64,000 nt of DNA, from positions 1,389,001-1,453,000 of the forward strand of contig NADL03000478.1 in the NCBI GenBank assembly GCA_002205965.3. Reading direction: 5' to 3'. The notes below the pieces were generated by a model. It ran no database searches and was not told the DNA's origin. It saw nothing but the letters and a program-made list of their open reading frames with translations. Positions 24,931-34,600 of this stretch are shown here, piece by piece (within the stretch, counting starts at the first letter, position 1; the number at the start of each line of letters is the position of its first letter). The DNA comes from Kappaphycus alvarezii (taxonomy: Eukaryota; Rhodophyta; Florideophyceae; Gigartinales; Solieriaceae). A program made the position numbers and the translations under genes.

Positions 24931-25949
24931 ATGTCGGATGAATACAGCCGGTCCTGGTAACTGGGGCTACATCATTCATCGGTGCCCATGTCATCAAGAC
25001 ACTTCTTGACCGCAACTATACAGTTCGTGGTACCGTTCGAGACCCCTCTCTCCGAAAGTAGCCCCAGTGAGAGAAATGGATCCATCCGGTCACCGACTGA
25101 CAATCGTGAAAGCAGATTTGAACGATATACATTGCTTCCCTAGAATTGTGGAAGGCTGTCAGGCTGTTATCCACGTGGCGACTCCTGTCATTTTCCCCGC
25201 TGACGATTCATTCCCTTACAAGGATGAGCAGGACGCCATGGACCGTCAGATTCGGCCTGCTGTAGAGGCAACAACTCAGCTGATGCAAATTGCAGCTGAT
25301 AAAGGGGTACGCAAGTTTGTCCTAACTTCATCTCAGGTCGCGATGTACGCGACTCCGGAGCCCCCTGATGTAATGAGCGAAGCCTGCTGGAGTAATGTCG
25401 ATTATTTGCGAAAAATTCTTCCAGAACGCGGTGCCGCGGCATACATGTTAGCCAAAACTTTGCAAGAGAGGGATGCTTGGGAGTTATCAAAGAATATTGA
25501 CATAAAGCTCGTCGTGATCTGCCCTGCTCATGTGCTTGGCCCCAGTTATTTCGATTTAGTCCATCCGAGTCGTGAGTATGTGCTCAAGATTGCTAAGGGT
25601 GGAGGGGTACGGGGACTTCTGCGCCAGTGATAGATCCCAGATTCGTACGTTGCCCTAGTTGATGTGAGAGATACTGCTTTGGCTCATGTTTTGGCGATGG
25701 AGAAGGATTGTGCAGAGGGAAGGTATCTTGTCGCATCGTACCCTGTGCACTGTGAAGACTTGCTTCGAGTGGCAAGGAAAAGTAGCTGGATGTGAAAAGA
25801 TTCCGGACATGGAAGTAGACCAAAAGCAACCTCGAGCACAAATGAAGTTCGATAGCTCGAGATTTATGGATTTGATTGAGGAGGTGATTCCATGGGAGCA
25901 AACTGTAGAAGATATGATTCACGATTTTCTAAAGAAGAATCTATTGTAG
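24931..25949 (+). pseudogene. Extended SDR reductase (DFR/CCR-like), broken
   Basis: Related to NAD(P)H-dependent extended short-chain dehydrogenases such as dihydroflavonol and cinnamoyl-CoA reductases. The Rossmann nucleotide-binding motif is VTGATSFIGAHV (about 24957). Then come DLNDIHCFPRIVEGCQAVIH and HVATPV, a VRKFVLTSSQVAMYA strand, and the catalytic YxxxK as AYMLAKTLQERDAW. The C-terminal part continues with VALVDVRDTALAHVLAMEKD and ends EDMIHDFLKKNLL at 25949. Total span, about 339 codons, is the usual family length. Frame changes occur near 24948, 25058 (next to an in-frame TAG), about 25630 and about 25790, so it is not translatable as it stands. The changes could be real decay or sequence errors. 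It is a host-type gene with no TE hallmarks, and the start was chosen as the first ATG before the Rossmann motif. Confidence 0.8.
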
Positions 25950-26435
25950 AATATGCGCCATGTGAACGTATCTGACTTGCTCGTGCAACATTTGGGATCG
26001 ATCAGGAACACATGATGTCGAACAGAACTCTTAGCCAACATAAGATTGTTTGCTGCATGAATACGTCCGTATTGGCTGAGTTGAATTTAGGAGGAAAGCG
26101 GGGTTCATAACCTTCCACAGGAGTTATAGGGAGACCTCATGAATAAACATTTGAGCCATTACAGCTTACGGAACAGTGCATGCGACCACTTGTGGATAGT
26201 GCGCAATTAAACCAACACGCTGTGGCTAAGGAGTCTCTCGCGTTCCGTGTCTGGACTGGCCCCTTTCCTACAGGTCATATATTTCAGATATGAGCAAAGT
26301 CACGCTTTTATACTTGAGCTGGTGCAGTATGCAAATCGCAAGTTCATTATGACTAAGGCTAGGAGATAAAGGGAGTGAATGGATTTAATGAGGATTTTAT
26401 TGTGAAGGCTCAATGGTACAATAGGTGGGGTGGAG
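25950..26435. other. Intergenic
   Basis: No coding frame or repeat is recognised between the reductase pseudogene and the minus-strand LINE relic. Part may be the 3' untranslated region of that LINE. Confidence 0.4.
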
Positions 26436-26963
26436 CTAGACATTAACGGAGACGAGGCCTAATTTGCGTAGCGACTGATATACCCGGAGAGCGGATATTC
26501 TCTGGAACCAACTTGCTGTGGCATAAGAATAAGAATCGCCCAAAGCTGCTTCCAACAGACAACTGGCGTTATTTTTACGGGCGAACAGTGTTTGCCGCGC
26601 CTCAGCAATCGGAACAGCTGCACGTGCGGCAACACCAGTTGTAACTCGGTTGGCGAAGTCCCGAGCAGCCGGATGCGAGCAACCCAATGTGAAGAGTGGA
26701 AGGGCAATGAAGCGATGCCCAGGACCCTTTCCTCGAATTAGTTCGGTATAGCGAATGTCCTTGCCATGGCGGGCATGGTTGAGGGGCTTGAGCGGGCATC
26801 GCGTAAGGGAGGCGAGGCGGGCGGGGATCAAGGGATGGATGACGGTTCCGTCGTAATGGTCTGTGCCCCTGTTCTCTCCAAGCGCCTTGAAGTCCGGGCG
26901 AACTGTTAACGCGGTTGGTTTACTGCGAATGGTGCAAAGATTATCAGCCCTATGAACTTGCAT
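26436..26963 (-). pseudogene. Non-LTR retrotransposon ORF C-terminal fragment
   Basis: An open frame of 175 codons resembling the extreme C-terminal region of certain LINE polyproteins. It has a VIHPL segment, then RFIALPLFTLGCSHPAARDF, an alanine-rich stretch and a terminal QRISALRVYQSLRKLGL. The first 480 codons or more of a full ORF are missing, so the copy is 5'-truncated, which is common for LINEs. The assignment rests on overall pattern similarity to LINE C-termini and is moderate. Confidence 0.45.
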
Positions 26964-26964
26964 T

Positions 26965-26982
26965 AAGAATAAGAATAAGAAT
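26965..26982. repeat. Short AAGAAT x3 tandem repeat
   Basis: Three exact hexamer copies sit at the 5' edge of the minus-strand LINE frame. Two copies of AAGAAT also occur at about 26526-26537 inside it. It may be a simple-repeat tail where two elements abut. Confidence 0.6.
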
Positions 26983-27300
26983 GATATTTACTGATTGCTT
27001 CAAACCATGTGGCAGGATATAGGATACAAATAATGGAGCGTGTCCACCAACTCGAAAGTAGCTGATAGCCCAGTCAACAAGCAGGCCGCGTTGGAGATGA
27101 CCATCAACGCGGAGTGTCTTTGAAAGAGAATGTACTGTCCTGTTAGGGATGATCAAAATTTGGTTGCACACTCCAGACTTTAGATTAGAAGAAGTTTAAT
27201 GCATTCAATATCTACTGAGGACTGCGCACGTCCTAACTATACGGCTAAGATCTAACAGGATGTACCGATCGCCATGCGCATCGGGCTTGTCCTCTCGATC
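26983..27300. other. Possible LINE untranslated or flanking sequence
   Basis: On the minus strand this stretch carries ATGCGCATGGCGATCGG and AGATCTTAGCCGTATAGTTAGG-type sequence without a long frame, as expected of a retroelement untranslated region. A 73-codon minus frame (27171-26950) has no recognised domain. Confidence 0.25.
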
Positions 27301-27660
27301 CATTAGGGATCCTATCTGAAGGCATTTAGCCCCTACTTCCTTTGCGGAACAATTACTGTTCGTTTGAACTCAGCTAGTAGACCGATTTGCGGACGAAGCG
27401 AACACGCTAGCGATGTCAGAGGCCCAAGCACTCGTTGCCCTACCTTACTTTTTAAGCGGAGAAGCCGTGACAGGATAGCTTGAGCTATGGATGACCAGAG
27501 GGTGCAATTCAGTCACTGGTAGATACGGCGGCGGATAACACCAGGTGTCGAGTGACACTTGGACGCGATCCGCGGAACTAACTCCTCGATAAACGCAATG
27601 GTACTACCAGGGGAAGGAGCTTTAGATTGGCAGATCTCCGTCACACTTATCATTAAATAG
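27301..27660 (+). pseudogene. Possible retrotransposon gag fragment
   Basis: One frame reads FADEANTLAMSEAQALVALP followed by YFLSGEAVTG and, after a stop, LELWMTRG. An alternating helical pattern with LPYFLSGEA resembles the capsid fold of LTR retrotransposon gag proteins. No zinc knuckle or pol follows. This is a pattern-based guess. Confidence 0.3.
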
Positions 27661-28640
27661 CATTGAAGAGACTGTTAGATTAGGACTGAGTACACGTACA
27701 GCATGTCGGGCATTGATCATTTTCGTCGGTAAACCCTTTTTTCAGTGGGCATCTCCAGATTTAATCCAGGTATTCATTTACACGGCTTCCGTTAATGGTC
27801 AGTTATCTAGGTGCAGTATGTTGACATGGGGCGCTGCACTCCGCAGAAAAGGCTGAGGGGCAGAGGATGGCTTCCGCAACGTCGCACCAAAGCGAGTAGC
27901 CAAGCTGCGGCTCTACTCAGATCGTCGCTGCCGCCACAAGTACGACTCAGGCTTCACACTCAGATATCTCTCGCGATGAAGCACCAAGCGCTTCAAACCG
28001 GCAACAGGCAAAGCTCCCAGTCGATACTCACAGAGCCGACTTCATCGCGTTTGGTACGCCGGAACCTCCTGTGGAGAGAGGCTGGCTCAGCCGCACCGGA
28101 GTTGCGATCTACTGAAATGTAGGACATGTCTCTGTGCAGTTGTCTGGTCGTGGCACCGAAGGCAGTGTGTTCCTCAAGGAATGCCGGGCCCAGGGGTGAG
28201 GGGTTGAGCCGAGGTGTCGGCTGGGTGAAAATTACAGGCTTTGATCGGCAGTTGTTGCTTGGCGGGACATTGCAAGCCTGTAGCCTAGATAATAGCAATC
28301 TGCGATGGTATTGCGGAGCTTCATTTGTCAGGCGATTATTCCATACTCATGTTTGATTGTCAATGCCTGCGCATCAAGGAGATTCATGTGGTTGTAACCG
28401 CAAGTCTGCGAGATAGCAGGCTCGTAATATACGGGGAGGTATAGTTGGCGTTTGAACATTGTACTCTTCTCCATGTGCAGAAGGCGATGTAAGTGTGATC
28501 CATGGGCTGTGCTCTTATGAGGACAGCACCCAACGTGTTGACAAAAGAGTAGTAGAGGGCGCCACGGCATTACGGAGAATGCTTCTTCGGGTTAGAGACC
28601 CGCAGCTTTATGGTCAACTTTGTCAGTAAACACCAGCGAT
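27661..28640. other. Unassigned, retroelement-like debris
   Basis: Frames at 27811-28122 (Arg/Gln/Ser-rich) and 28126-28356 on plus, and 28298-27993 on minus, overlap one another and match no family. They may be the upstream part of the plus-strand LINE or a gag linker. Confidence 0.25.
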
Positions 28641-30755
28641 CGCATCAGTGAACTTCCTACATGGCCGCTTTTACCCTGCGTCATATGTGTTTTGCGTGGG
28701 CAGTAGTTTCGAAACGTCCCAGACAGCCTACCGTGCTCCGTCATTGTGCGGGTGTCAAAAAGGTGGAGATTTTTAATCTACATTTTGAGCAAGTTGCGGG
28801 CGCAGTGGTCTTTGGGAATGGAACACAGAGGCGTGGGGTGACGATCAGCTCCCCGCTATTAGTCCGGCAGCGATTATTTCAAACGTGTAGATGCTTTGTC
28901 CCTTTGCTTAAACAGGAGTTCCATTTAGGCGTATGGATAGAGTGCGTTGCACTTTTAAGCGAGGCGCTCGCTCCTCAGAACAGAATGTCGAGTTCTCTTG
29001 CCACATTCCTGGAAATGGATAGTGGCACCACAAGAAAATATGTCATACTTTGCGCGGTGACGCATTCATACGATGAAAACCAAGAAAGCTATCAGTTAGG
29101 CCGTCCTACGCTTTGAGGATCTCTTCACCTCGGAACTGCCACCAGGAAGTGTTAGGTTGTAAAATAATCCGAAATGTGGCTCGAATGGCTTGAGGCCGTC
29201 CTGTATGGAGAAGTGGGAAGGCATTTTATTTCGTCGTTATGGTCTGCAGATGGAGGGTTGCAGTATAATAATGGCGAGGACTCTAGTCGACGGCCAGCAC
29301 GCCATAGTTTTGTTTACTTGCAGGTTGAAATTTCATTGTTGGTCCGGAGACGGATGATCTTGAGCGCCTCCTACACTATGTGAGTCCCGGCGATGATGAT
29401 TTGGATTCTTTGAGCATATCAGCAGGATCGTTCAAGGTCACAGCGAGAGTTTGTTTCCCGTGCGAGGGAGCGTAACACCAGAGTGAACACGACTATCCCG
29501 GCGGGGTTGCGCTGTTGGGTGCCTTCCCTGTAGTCCAAGAACGTGAAAAGGGGATCTGGTTGTGATAAGGAATGGGGCTACTTTCTCTTACATGGGATTG
29601 ATGAATCGGGAAAGAGAAGGTACTCCCGTGAGATGTCATTCGAGGAACTGGGGTACATCAGTTCAATGGGAAGAGAATAAGAAAGGCGAACCCGAGAAGC
29701 TGGCAGCGTGTGTGCCAGAACAAGAGCTAGAATTCATTGGCAGCGTTGTTCTTCCGGCTGCGGCGATCGAGAGAGAGCTAGGAGTGTGTAAGGCACAGTG
29801 TGTGCCCACTTTAAAACTCCACCAGATTCTCAACCCTCCGAGCACTGGGAGGACAACCTCCGAAAGGATTTTCCCAGCCACACAGCTCACCGTCCCGAAG
29901 CTACCCGTCGTCGGATACGCGGTCTAGCTTTTCGCTACTCTGCGGTCGCCGCCCTCCTACAAGCGCATCCGACCAATGCGTCCAAAGTCTCTGATGCTCA
30001 TTGGAGCATCATGCTCCGTTGCCACCTCAGTCTTCCAGTATATACGGACTCGATCCCGCCGAAATGTCACCATTGCCAGCAGACGCTGGATCTGTATGGA
30101 GACCATGCGGCTGACCTCTGCCCCTCGGGGTTTGGCCGCCTACATCGGCATAACTCCATCCGTAAAGCCCTCGCATACCATGTCTTTCGCGCTGCGGGTT
30201 TGGACTACAAGTTCGAAGTCCCTCTGTTTATTCCTGGAACCGATCTTTGGCCTGCTGACCTCCTCGTGCAAACCCCGGCCCCTAGCATCAGCCCCAAGGA
30301 ACGGCCGATTGCCTGTGCCGTTACTATTGTTTCGCCGGTCAAACAGGCCTCTGTCACGAAAGCAACGCAAGCCGCCGCAGGCGCCACAAATCAAGCTTAC
30401 CACAACAAGGTCAAGGACCTTGAGCGTAAGCTCTCCAGGCGCCTTGTACCACCATCTGACAACCCGTCTCGCCAGCCGAATTTCTGCTTCTAACCACTCG
30501 CTCTCGACTCCCTTGGAGCGGCATCCCAGGCCACTGCTCTGTTTCAGGAAACGTTCATTCCGCGGATTGCTACCAGATACCACACCACACCGTGCCAATA
30601 GTGGCTGACGCCACTATTCGCACGCGAATCCATCAGCGCCTCAGCTGTGTCCTGTGGTCCTCGGTGGCTATGGCCATCATTTCCCGCTCCCCACCGCACG
30701 TGACCGATGTTGACCATCCAGTTAGTTCTTAACTTAATAGTCGGTCAGTGAGTGT
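28640..30755 (+). pseudogene. LINE ORF2 C-terminal half and 3' end
   Basis: The first part (28661-29116) includes TVLRHCAGVKKVEIF, resembling the LLRHCAG-V-K block downstream of RT in some LINEs. The 231-codon frame at 29798-30493 is clear: YSAVAALLQAHPTNASKVSD, a CCHC-like zinc motif KCHHCQQTLDLYGDHAADLC, RHNSIRKALAYHVFRAAGL, and PADLLVQ...IACAVTIVSP, which has the shape of the restriction-like endonuclease region found C-terminal to RT. Translation resumes in other frames with FLPLALDSLG-like sequence and ends DATIRTRIHQRLSCVLWSSV...HPVSS near 30724. The final about 60 bp are shared with the fragments at 22.15 and 24.1 kb. The RT palm itself is not visible, so the copy is 5'-truncated or decayed. 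Confidence 0.7.
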
Positions 30756-31561
30756 GCACTCCAGAAACATCATGAGTAAAGCAGTTGAAGAGGTCTCGCA
30801 GTTAGTACATCCCCTATTTTCCCTCCTGATAGTAATTACAGAGGATAGTTTGTATTCGACGGGCCAGCGGAACCGTTCCAAAAATGTGCCACAGAAGTCT
30901 GAATTTACCAAGCGGTAGAGAAAGCAGTTGGTTCGACTTGAGATGGGAAAGCAGTGTGATGCTGGAAGATTTAGAGGGTTTCAGAAGGATTCGCAACTAG
31001 GACGCTCGACGTCGTGAGGCTGGGTAGTGGCGTCGCCCAGGCCGAGCCCTATTTTGGCCCCTCTGCAAGCTACGGAAGGGTCGCTCGGAAGGATCTGCTG
31101 AGAGGCTAGGATGTGCATTCAATTGAAACGGCCTTTGGAGTCCGCGGCGTGAGTATGGACACTGAAACCTTAAGCAAACGTTTCCAGTGAATTCACAAAG
31201 CAAGCAGTAAAGAAAGCAAATCTTGGTATCGCTGCACAACCACAGCAATTGAAGAACATGGAAGAGAAGCAGGTAACTTGTAAGGTAGTTAGGGGTGGAC
31301 ACTTGAGAGAGCCGCTGCGTAAAGATTAGTTGGAACGGTTCCAGGTGCACATTTTTATCCCGGAATGAAGGGAGCTGGGAGTAACGAGTTGAAAGATGAT
31401 CTACTAGCATGAGGGAACAGGAAAGCAGGTCAGCGTACATCGATGGGAATCGCGGGGACCGTAAAAATGTTCTGAAGAATGAAAAAGATGCAGTTGCACA
31501 AACTTGGCAGGTTTGATAATCCTCTTCCCATGTAATTTCAAGCACTTACACCTCCTCCACA
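30756..31561. other. Intergenic / VPS13 3' flank
   Basis: This is downstream of the VPS13 stop codon. A minus-strand frame of 182 codons (31545-30997) lies here but is rich in Leu, Ser, Arg and Cys, lacks recognisable domains and ends in an Arg/Pro-rich tail, so I treat it as untranslated flank. Confidence 0.4.
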
Positions 31562-31680
31562 TCACCTTGTCAAAATGTCAACAGCCTTGACCATATCCCC
31601 ACTAGCCTCCGCAAGCGCCACAACCGCTTCTTCAAAACCAAACCCAATTTCCACCAGCTGGTTCACCAGCATTTCCTCAT
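31562..31680 (-). other. UBA-like domain at VPS13 C-terminus
   Basis: The final about 40 residues read MLVNQLVEIGFGFEEAVVAL then AEASGDMVKAVDILTR and the stop. The three-helix UBA pattern is plain: L..MGF-like EIGF, an AL.A..GD second turn and AVDIL. UBA domains bind ubiquitin. A UBA is known in VPS13D, but there it is internal rather than terminal. Confidence 0.75.
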
Positions 31681-34600
31681 CTGACATTCCTTCTCTTCTT
31701 CCAACTTGGTGACGCTCATTTCTCTCAGCAATATCATCTCTCCCCTCTTCGACCGAAAACACCCCAACCAGTCCCCCTCCCGCTCGATTTTCTTGATCCA
31801 CAATCACTTGAACCTTCCCCTCCCCCCATCCGACAATCCTCCCCTCCCCTCAAACTCCAGTACAACAAAACTCTCAGTACCGGCTCGCCCACTCCCTACT
31901 CCCTCACTCCCTTCTCCCAAACCCTCTGCAAACATATTCACAACTTTAAACTTCATGCCCCCAACAATTCTCTCTCCTTCAACTTCTGCGATTTCCGCAT
32001 CCAGATTTTCTATCCTTAATGGAGCCTCCACATTCCACCGGCCCTCATCCTTCCAGCTTTCCATCAGTTCTAACCTCTGCTCCTTTTCCAAACGGTTCGC
32101 AATCACCATCCGCACCACTCCCCGTTTTCCACCCCTTCCCTTCAACCTTTCCACTCTTCTCTCTAATCCGCGTAATGCCTCCCCTCTACGCTTCTCATTC
32201 CCACGATGCTTTCCTTCACGCCTGACACTGCTCGATCCCACGTCGCCGCTATCACTATCTCCCCTGCTCTTGCCGCTCATCCATCCTCCCAAACTGCCGC
32301 TGTCCCTTCTCTCTCCTTTTCCTGCTTCCCTCATTTCAAGGCTACCGCTGCCCCTGCCACTTCGACACAGCCCTTAACTCCACGCTTGACTCCTGTACGC
32401 CAGCAATGTTTCCCTCATTCCCTTTGTACCGTCTATTTCCGCTTTTCTCCATTCTCCTTATCACATCTTTCAGTCTAGTTATCAATTCATCCCTTGCTTC
32501 AGGTGAACCACATGCAATCTCCTCCCTCAACCACTCTCCCATTTTCGGCTTCACGCGCTGCCCAACAGCTGGTGCGTCCCATGGCGCAGAGATTAGTGAG
32601 TGTGGCCCTGAGAAAAGACCACCCACATCCCCTTTAGGTCCGCTGCGCAAACCAGACTTTAGCGTTACACATAAATAAACCTCCTTCCCTTTCCCAGAAA
32701 TGTCGTACAAGCAGTCTGTCCACAACGGTATACTGGTGACAAGTCTGCAGTCTAATGTCGCGATCACAACATCTTTCATCGTTACTAAAGCCACACGGAT
32801 TTTTTCGGGCCGAATACCCATCTCAGACCTATTCTCAGGTGGAGTCTTCTCAGAGCCGCGATTCTGTCTTTTTGCACCAGGCATCGCTCGTGAATATCGT
32901 TGTATAATTTCCAGACCCATTCCTCTGAGCCGCCTCCCTGCGGCCATTCCGTCCACTTAACTCGATCCAATCCAGAAGTTCTCCATCGTAACTCACACCC
33001 GACACAAACTGCACAGCCTTGTATAAACAAATGCCCACAGAATAGCGCATATCAAAGCTGTCTAGCTGTTGGTTCCTACCTCGAAATGCGCGAGGAGGGC
33101 GCTCCGGCACAACCGGTGGATTATTCCTGGCATGAGAGGATTGCTCAGTTTCAGCAATCTGCCGAGATAATCCAGCTGCAGGTTCTGCGACGAGGTCAAT
33201 TGCTCCAGCCACTGGTTTCGCCACTCCACCAATAAACGCCCGGCCTATTCCCTTCAGCAAACCACCGGCGCCCCCTTGTCTTGCTCCCTGAACGGGTTCT
33301 CTAATCAACCCTGTTACACCAGAGGAAATTCCGTGCGCAAAGGAAATCGCCCCTGTCGCAAGGCCTTGCGCTGGGTTTTTCGCAGATGAACCACGATGAC
33401 TGCCTGGAACATTCGAACCCCGAATACGCTCTCTCTCTGCCAAGTAATCATTGTCTCCAACAGCCTTCTCGAGCCCTGACGAGACAGCCCGCGGAATACT
33501 TCCCACAGACTGGACCAAACCTCCGACCGTATTCGCGAACAGTGACTTCGATCCCGCCCAACGCTAACAATGAAATCTGCACCCCCTTTTGCGCGCCCTG
33601 GTTCCACAAAGAAATCACGGGCGCCAGTGCCAACGGCATCGAACAGGGCAGCTGGGTTTCCCACGAGTGAATTTGAAGCCAAAAGCTTTATCCTTTGGTT
33701 TCTCGCCTGAGATACATAGTATTCCTTGACCAAGACTGCAAAATGGTGCATTGAATCAAATATGTTTTCAACATGGAGCAGCGGGAACGAAATTCGCAGT
33801 TTTCAACGTTCAGCACGAGAGCAACGAGTGCCTTTGCAGAGGAGTTAATACCGGCTGCCTTTGCTACAGCGGAGCCACTCCCTGATGATGTGAGACGCAG
33901 TGTTGTCTTGTGAATCTTAAAGCTGTGCACATAAATTCGCCTAGAGGCTGGTACACTTTCTATTCTTGACCCCGTCGTTCCCATCAAAACGTTCTTTGAT
34001 ACCCTCCGAGATATTTTCTTGAACACCTCGTAGTCGCTGTCTGGATCATTGAGTACATCACTGGTTGGCTCTCTACCCATGATAGTTGTGTCGGAGAGAA
34101 ATCCAAGCGCTTTTGAAACAAATTCATCTTCGAAGCAGATACTAAACGGCCTAATGGCAGCTTGAAAGCTTTTGATCATGAGAATGTCTTCATCAGTGAT
34201 GGTTCGATGGACTTCTACTGCCAATGCTTCTGGAAATACAACGTTTCCTTACCATTATGGCCTTGGTTTTCTGAAAGTGCTACTGTCGACGTCCACATTA
34301 GCACAGGGTATGGTGTCCGTTCCAGTTGGTTATCTATCTGAAAAGCACCAACATGAAGTGCCAAGCTTTCCAGGGTACCAATATACTCATAGTTGACATG
34401 TACATCCTTCCATGACATGTACACTAGCTCGGATGGTTCAGTAGTTATCACGGAGACACCAATCGAATCTAAGAATACCGCTGCATCAGTATTCACAGCT
34501 CCACCAGGCATGTTACCGTTATACCTTGTTTTGAAAGTAGTAGGTGTTGACGGGTAGTCTGATACGTTGACGGAAATAAGGCTGGCGCCCTTGACTAATT

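Noticed and set aside
30140-30598. 152-codon minus-strand frame
   Set aside because: Shadow of the clear LINE C-terminal frame on the plus strand, which has the zinc and endonuclease motifs.
30997-31545. 182-codon minus-strand frame just after the VPS13 stop, possible extra VPS13 exon
   Set aside because: The UBA-like domain ends naturally at the stop, and this frame shows no conserved pattern, only Leu/Ser/Arg-rich sequence.
31706-32377. 223-codon plus-strand frame rich in Pro, Ser and Leu
   Set aside because: It is the reverse shadow of the Glu/Gly/Arg-rich end of VPS13 and has no domain.
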